A DNA stretch of 36,197 bases from Hespellia sp. (lineage in GTDB: Bacteria > Bacillota > Clostridia > Lachnospirales > Lachnospiraceae): positions 1 through 36,197 of the forward strand of contig JAQUVD010000038.1 in assembly GCA_028693555.1 (NCBI GenBank), in the 5' to 3' direction. Below the pieces are notes generated by a model. The model did no database searches. It was not told the origin of the DNA and was given only the letters and a program-made list of their open reading frames with translations. Positions 32,507 through 36,197 of the stretch are shown here, one piece after another. The position numbers and the translations under genes were made by a program. The stretch's first letter is position 1. Every line of letters begins with the position of its first letter.

Positions 32507-32535
32507 ATTATATAGAAAGAAACGTCTGGTTTCAA
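32507..32535 (-). promoter_or_regulatory. Promoter of the adhesin-sortase operon
   Basis: TTGAAA, 17-nt spacer, consensus TATAAT on the minus strand; predicted start near 32500. Confidence 0.8.
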
Positions 32536-32696
32536 ATCAGAAGAAAGTACAATTCATTTCTTCCTGTTCCATGCAAAAAATAAATGATTGTGACAGAGCA
32601 TATTTGAGACAAATAACTCATTTTCACACATTGAGCTTTCTGTTTGACTCTGCTAATTTGGTAGTAATAGCTATGATTTATGATCGGAGGAACCCT

Positions 32697-34706
32697 ATGA
32701 AAAATGAGCTTTTTATACCTGCATGTCACAAATACATCAAAAGAAAGGACGGTCTGCCCGATTCGCAGAGAATTTTCAGTGTGGCCAAGACCGCCTATAA
32801 ATCAAAATACCCAGACCAAGTCCTAGATAACGAACTGCTTTTTCATTTTTTAAAGACAAATGCTGTCATCTCGGAACAGATTTCTTTTTCTGATATAGAT
32901 TACGAATATGTGGAGTTGTGTTTTTCTATTATTTCACAATATAAATGTAATACCATTTGCCAGTTATGTGCTTACTCACCGCTTTACCGCAATCAATACG
33001 AGAACGAAGAATCTATGCTACTCGGCTATGCTCTAAACAGCTGGAAGAATCTCCATGCCCTTCTGGACTCAGGACTTACCTGCAGGCACTTTCGCTCCAT
33101 GATTCCTGTTAGTGAAAAGTCCAGCATCCTGGTAGCTCCACTGAACCGTCTGGCTTTTGAATACATGGAAAAAATCCCCAAGAATCAGGAAGATATGCTT
33201 TCTATCGCGGATAAGATCATGGCTGCCTTAAAAGAAAACAATAAAAATAAGCTGACCGCTGCTGACTTTAAAATCATGGGAAAATATCTCGTGAATCTTG
33301 CCAATGGAAATTATCAGAAACTTGACAGTAGTTCCATAAACAATATCCTTAAAAAATGCTATAAGCTATCTTTTCAGAACCCGGAGCAAAAGGAACAAAC
33401 AGCTCCACCCTCCACCTGTTCGAATCAAAAGCCAGCACCAAATAAGGAGCCAAAACCTACATATCTGGATGGATTTTTATCCGGGAAACCTACCGGATCT
33501 GCAAGGGACAGAAAGTTACCGCAAGAAACTTCTGGCAAGAAACAAGTACAATGCAAACCGACAAATCCTCCTGCTCTTCCTCAAACACCTATCAGAAAGT
33601 CCGAGCAACAAAAAACAGTAACTGAAATCCCTATAAATTCCATAGAAAAAAAACCACAAAACCGTGCTGCGCTCGAAGACCAAAAGACTCTGACTTCCTA
33701 TAGGAAGTCATCTGTAAAAAAGATTTCCAAAGCTTCAAACCCATTGGAGCGGACCCCCAGAATCTGGAAACTGAAAGATACTGATCTGAATGCTCCTCTA
33801 TACTATAATTTAGAAAAAACTGACAAGTATCATTTGGAGCGGTTTTATAATGCTCTTCTTCTTACGCCTGTTCTTCCCATGGAAATTGTAGCAGGCACAA
33901 ACAGTGAGTGGGTTCTTATGTATGTAAAAAATCAGATCTACTATTTTTCCACCTGCAACCTTACCATTCTGGACAACATCCTGCCCTACATCCACATGAG
34001 CCGATACCGGAAGATTGTCTGCTATGAACCATATCTTCTGTACGATTATTTTCATCAACAGTCGTTCCATAATGTCCTTGTGTTTAGCCTGCGCCATGCG
34101 ATGGATATAGTCCTGCCCCTTTCGTATTGGGGTGTATCCCCCTCTTTGGCATTGGATTGTCTCGAAAAAAGTAAGAATCTAGCCGGAGAGCAAGAGGTAA
34201 TATTTTGTATGAAGAGATACTATAACGCATATCGGGTATTGCATGAAAAAGTTGAGTCGTTAGAAGAAAAGAAAATAACAGAATACCAGATAGTACAGAA
34301 TATAAGCAGATTTTTAGGCTACTCTTTTAGAATGTCTAGACATTTAAAAACTGATAAATTTCTCTATGAAAAGGAATCTCTGGACGAAATTCAATTTAAT
34401 TTTTCAAACCAGTTTGAAGTATTACCCGGTTATGTGGTGGTGCAATTCACAATAGCCTATGAAGAACAAAATCTATTCCCAATAAGGCTTCTTACATCAT
34501 TGCTTACAGAACGGAAATGTCCAGAAACATGCGAGTTGTATCTGCTTGCATATAATACGAGACAGATTACGTTTCTTACCAGTGAAAGTGCATATTCCAT
34601 ATTATGCGATCTAATAAACCGGTTTTCCTTTATTATTGCAAAAAGTGAAGCAAATTTACCAGTTTATATTGACGAGAAGATACTGAATGGGAAAATAGAA
34701 CATTAG
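32697..34706 (+). CDS. Uncharacterised 669-aa two-domain protein
   Basis: Not recognised. Residues 1-240 form a helical domain (AADFKIMGKYLVNLANGNYQ), with a CQLC pair near 97. Residues ~240-365 are a Pro/Lys/Ser/Gln-rich linker, and the last ~300 residues form a second alpha/beta domain beginning IWKLKDTDLNAPLYYNLEK. No signal peptide, so cytoplasmic. The frame is open from 32571, but ATG 32697 has GGAGG 6 nt upstream and is preferred. A TTGACT box lies at 32644 but no well-spaced -10 is seen. It is divergent from the adhesin. The domain-linker-domain plan suggests protein-protein bridging; no function assigned. Confidence 0.75.
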   Translation: MKNELFIPACHKYIKRKDGLPDSQRIFSVAKTAYKSKYPDQVLDNELLFHFLKTNAVISEQISFSDIDYEYVELCFSIISQYKCNTICQLCAYSPLYRNQYENEESMLLGYALNSWKNLHALLDSGLTCRHFRSMIPVSEKSSILVAPLNRLAFEYMEKIPKNQEDMLSIADKIMAALKENNKNKLTAADFKIMGKYLVNLANGNYQKLDSSSINNILKKCYKLSFQNPEQKEQTAPPSTCSNQKPAPNKEPKPTYLDGFLSGKPTGSARDRKLPQETSGKKQVQCKPTNPPALPQTPIRKSEQQKTVTEIPINSIEKKPQNRAALEDQKTLTSYRKSSVKKISKASNPLERTPRIWKLKDTDLNAPLYYNLEKTDKYHLERFYNALLLTPVLPMEIVAGTNSEWVLMYVKNQIYYFSTCNLTILDNILPYIHMSRYRKIVCYEPYLLYDYFHQQSFHNVLVFSLRHAMDIVLPLSYWGVSPSLALDCLEKSKNLAGEQEVIFCMKRYYNAYRVLHEKVESLEEKKITEYQIVQNISRFLGYSFRMSRHLKTDKFLYEKESLDEIQFNFSNQFEVLPGYVVVQFTIAYEEQNLFPIRLLTSLLTERKCPETCELYLLAYNTRQITFLTSESAYSILCDLINRFSFIIAKSEANLPVYIDEKILNGKIEH

Positions 34707-34810
34707 GCTTCACCTTGTCTGCCATTCTTCCGTCTTAGAAAAAGAAGCGGGAATCACGAAACGTTATCAGTATTGCTTCTACTGTAACATATTTTGTCTA
34801 CTCATACGAG

Positions 34811-35548
34811 TTATTCCCATAAATCGGCTTTCACAAAACCATGAATCAGACCTCTCTTCAGTGCCTTTTCCTCCTGTTCTTCCGACAGATAACGCAACCT
34901 ATCTTCCGGATTCTTTACCATGCGCCTTCTCCATTTAAAGTTTTTTAGTCGGTACTCATATACTCTCTGTGGTGTCAGTCCCTTCGAACCTGCCACCAAG
35001 ATCAACCTGCCACCATCACGCAGCATTAAATAAAGTTTCTGCATCAAAAAGTCCCTATATTCATGATAACACTGCTCATCGAAATGTCGCAAAGGATAAA
35101 CTGCTGACACAAAATATCCCTGCTGCCCTTCTTCTAACTCAATCAGATATTTTTTTCTAAATTCATCTTCTATTGAGTTGGCCAGCTTTTGCAGCATTTT
35201 CAAATGGCGAGCACTTTCCATATCGAGAAGTTGATTGAACATAAACACATTTCGTATCATTTCGGCTTCCTGAATAATTTGTATAATCCAGAAATTCTCC
35301 AGACACCCTTCTGGCATATCCCATACAAAAGGTTCTATTCGTTTCCAGAAATCATACAGTTCATAGTACGTATCCAAGGGACGTATGGAACTTCCATCTT
35401 CAAAAACAAATCTCAAACAATCTTCTTCTGCACTTTCTGGAATCAGATATTTCCCAAAGTGTTGGTCAACCATATCGATCGCATGCATGACACTGTCATA
35501 ATCTTCATTATTTCCTAATGCGTTATTAAAAATATTAACTAAATCCAT
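34811..35548 (-). CDS. Uncharacterised 245-aa protein
   Basis: Starts MDLVNIFNNALG at ATG 35548 (GAGG at 9 nt); the frame is open to 35611 without a better site. Helical first half (ENFWIIQIIQEAEMIRNVFM), then FVSAVYPLRHFDE and a DGGRLILVAGSKG strand-turn, ending in a strongly basic stretch (RLKNFKWRRRMVKN) and acidic/aliphatic tail. The strand-turn recalls Rossmann-like folds but no binding motif is complete. Cytoplasmic. A TTGCTC-16-TATCAT promoter is possible upstream. It converges with the 669-aa gene. Confidence 0.7.
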   Translation of the reverse strand: MDLVNIFNNALGNNEDYDSVMHAIDMVDQHFGKYLIPESAEEDCLRFVFEDGSSIRPLDTYYELYDFWKRIEPFVWDMPEGCLENFWIIQIIQEAEMIRNVFMFNQLLDMESARHLKMLQKLANSIEDEFRKKYLIELEEGQQGYFVSAVYPLRHFDEQCYHEYRDFLMQKLYLMLRDGGRLILVAGSKGLTPQRVYEYRLKNFKWRRRMVKNPEDRLRYLSEEQEEKALKRGLIHGFVKADLWE

Positions 35549-36078
35549 TCTGCGAACCTCACAGTCGTTTATTAATGATAAAGTACGGATAGTTATGAGC
35601 AATAAGTACAATACGTCTTGAATTACAAATTATAGCAGATACCATAGTGAATTTCTAGCAATTGTAGAATATGTCACATATTACCAGATCTTAAGTCCAA
35701 TAAATTTTCTTTCCATCCGTTTCTTTCCTGCTATTTCTTTCTGCATGAGCAAAAATAATAAGTAAACCCCTTTGAAATCAACCTTTTCAAGAACACTGCC
35801 TGCCAAAACATATATCTGTTATTTTATACAAATTTTCCAGTATATATGGTCTTCCTACTGATTATAAAAACAAAAGACATCTTCTTATTCAATCCTTAGC
35901 AAATACCCATCTTATTGTAGTAATATATTGTAGTTCTATGATCCTTGCATATCAGACTCGTTATCTATTTTTACAAATCATTAACTTTCTATATTATCTG
36001 AACCTATACTCTGTTATTGATTATCCTACGTGTTTATTATATGTTCCAAACATACAATCTGTAAAGAGTTTAATAGAG
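35549..36078. other. Gene-free A/T-rich gap
   Basis: No reading frame, RNA or strong hairpin supported. It separates the 245-aa gene from the group II intron end and presumably holds the intron's 3' exon sequence on the minus strand. Confidence 0.5.
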
Positions 36079-36197
36079 TAGAGAAATAACTGCAAGAGTT
36101 ATCTCCCTCTCATTGAACCGTACGTACGGGTCTCGTATACGGCTCTACAACTTATATTCCAACTTATCTTAGATAGTAATCTAAAGGATTGAGCAGA
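36079..36197 (-). mobile_element. Group II intron, 3' end (domains V and VI), runs off window
   Basis: On the minus strand, 36115-36145 reads GAGCCGTATAC ... GTACGTACGGTTC, matching group II domain V (catalytic AGC, GAGA-type loop, two-nt bulge side, closing GGTTC); the lower 8-bp helix GAGCCGTA/TACGGTTC is intact. At 31 nt it is shorter than the usual 34, with a short upper stem. A domain VI-like hairpin follows, GAGATAACT-cttgc-AGTTATTTCTC, ending near 36079. The maturase gene and 5' domains would lie to the right, outside the window. Confidence 0.75.

Noticed and set aside
1-36197. Prophage, CRISPR array, tRNA or rRNA genes
   Set aside because: No structural phage genes, regularly spaced repeats, or tRNA/rRNA-like sequences were seen on either strand.

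Overview
The window looks like an accessory region of a low-GC Gram-positive gut-type Clostridia chromosome, probably Lachnospiraceae-like. The basis is A/T-rich DNA with strong GGAGG ribosome sites, TTGACA/TATAAT promoters, short intrinsic terminators, a sortase with a giant Cna-B/SpaA surface protein, a LexA box of the Bacillus/Clostridium type and an IS200/IS605 element. This is inference from gene families; no species marker is present. No tRNA, rRNA, CRISPR array or phage structural gene was seen.

Layout. 1-1.2 kb: wreckage, including the 5' stub of an Abi_2 gene that still has its promoter and structured leader RNA. 1.4-2.9 kb: an AlbA_2/ATPase regulator behind a large palindromic operator. 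3-8.4 kb: three uncharacterised minus-strand genes (809, 711 and 236 aa), with a possible small RNA and an attenuator-like leader upstream. 8.9-11.2 kb: an SOS cassette of a YolD-like protein, a Y-family polymerase and a divergent small gene with a LexA box inside its promoter. 11.3-13.1 kb: an IS200/IS605 element (tnpA plus an atypical tnpB). 13.2-16.4 kb: a HipA-like kinase with an unknown partner, divergent from a tyrosine recombinase. 16.8-18.2 kb: a coupled pair of helical proteins, one membrane-anchored. 18.7-19.8 kb: an intact RNA-Abi_2 (HEPN) locus matching the relic at the left end. 19.9-24.2 kb: a 490-aa unknown, an AAA/DUF4143 ATPase, a zinc-ribbon/YkgJ pair and a small protein. 24.4-24.9 kb: a broken MNT-HEPN toxin-antitoxin pair. 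24.8-25.5 kb: a LytTR regulator whose receiver appears to lack its phospho-acceptor. 25.7-32.5 kb: a sortase and its 1938-aa substrate, preceded by a ~270-nt leader with competing stems and a terminator. 32.7-35.5 kb: two unknown genes. Right edge: the 3' domains (V and VI) of a minus-strand group II intron.

The pieces form an accessory/defence island with three HEPN or HEPN-like loci (two Abi_2, one MNT-HEPN), a HipA-like kinase, translesion repair and several mobile elements. The strongest leads are (i) the duplicated RNA-terminator-Abi_2 module, intact once and decayed once, (ii) the switch-like leader of the adhesin-sortase operon, and (iii) the possible sRNA and coupled leader-peptide attenuator ahead of the 236-aa gene.
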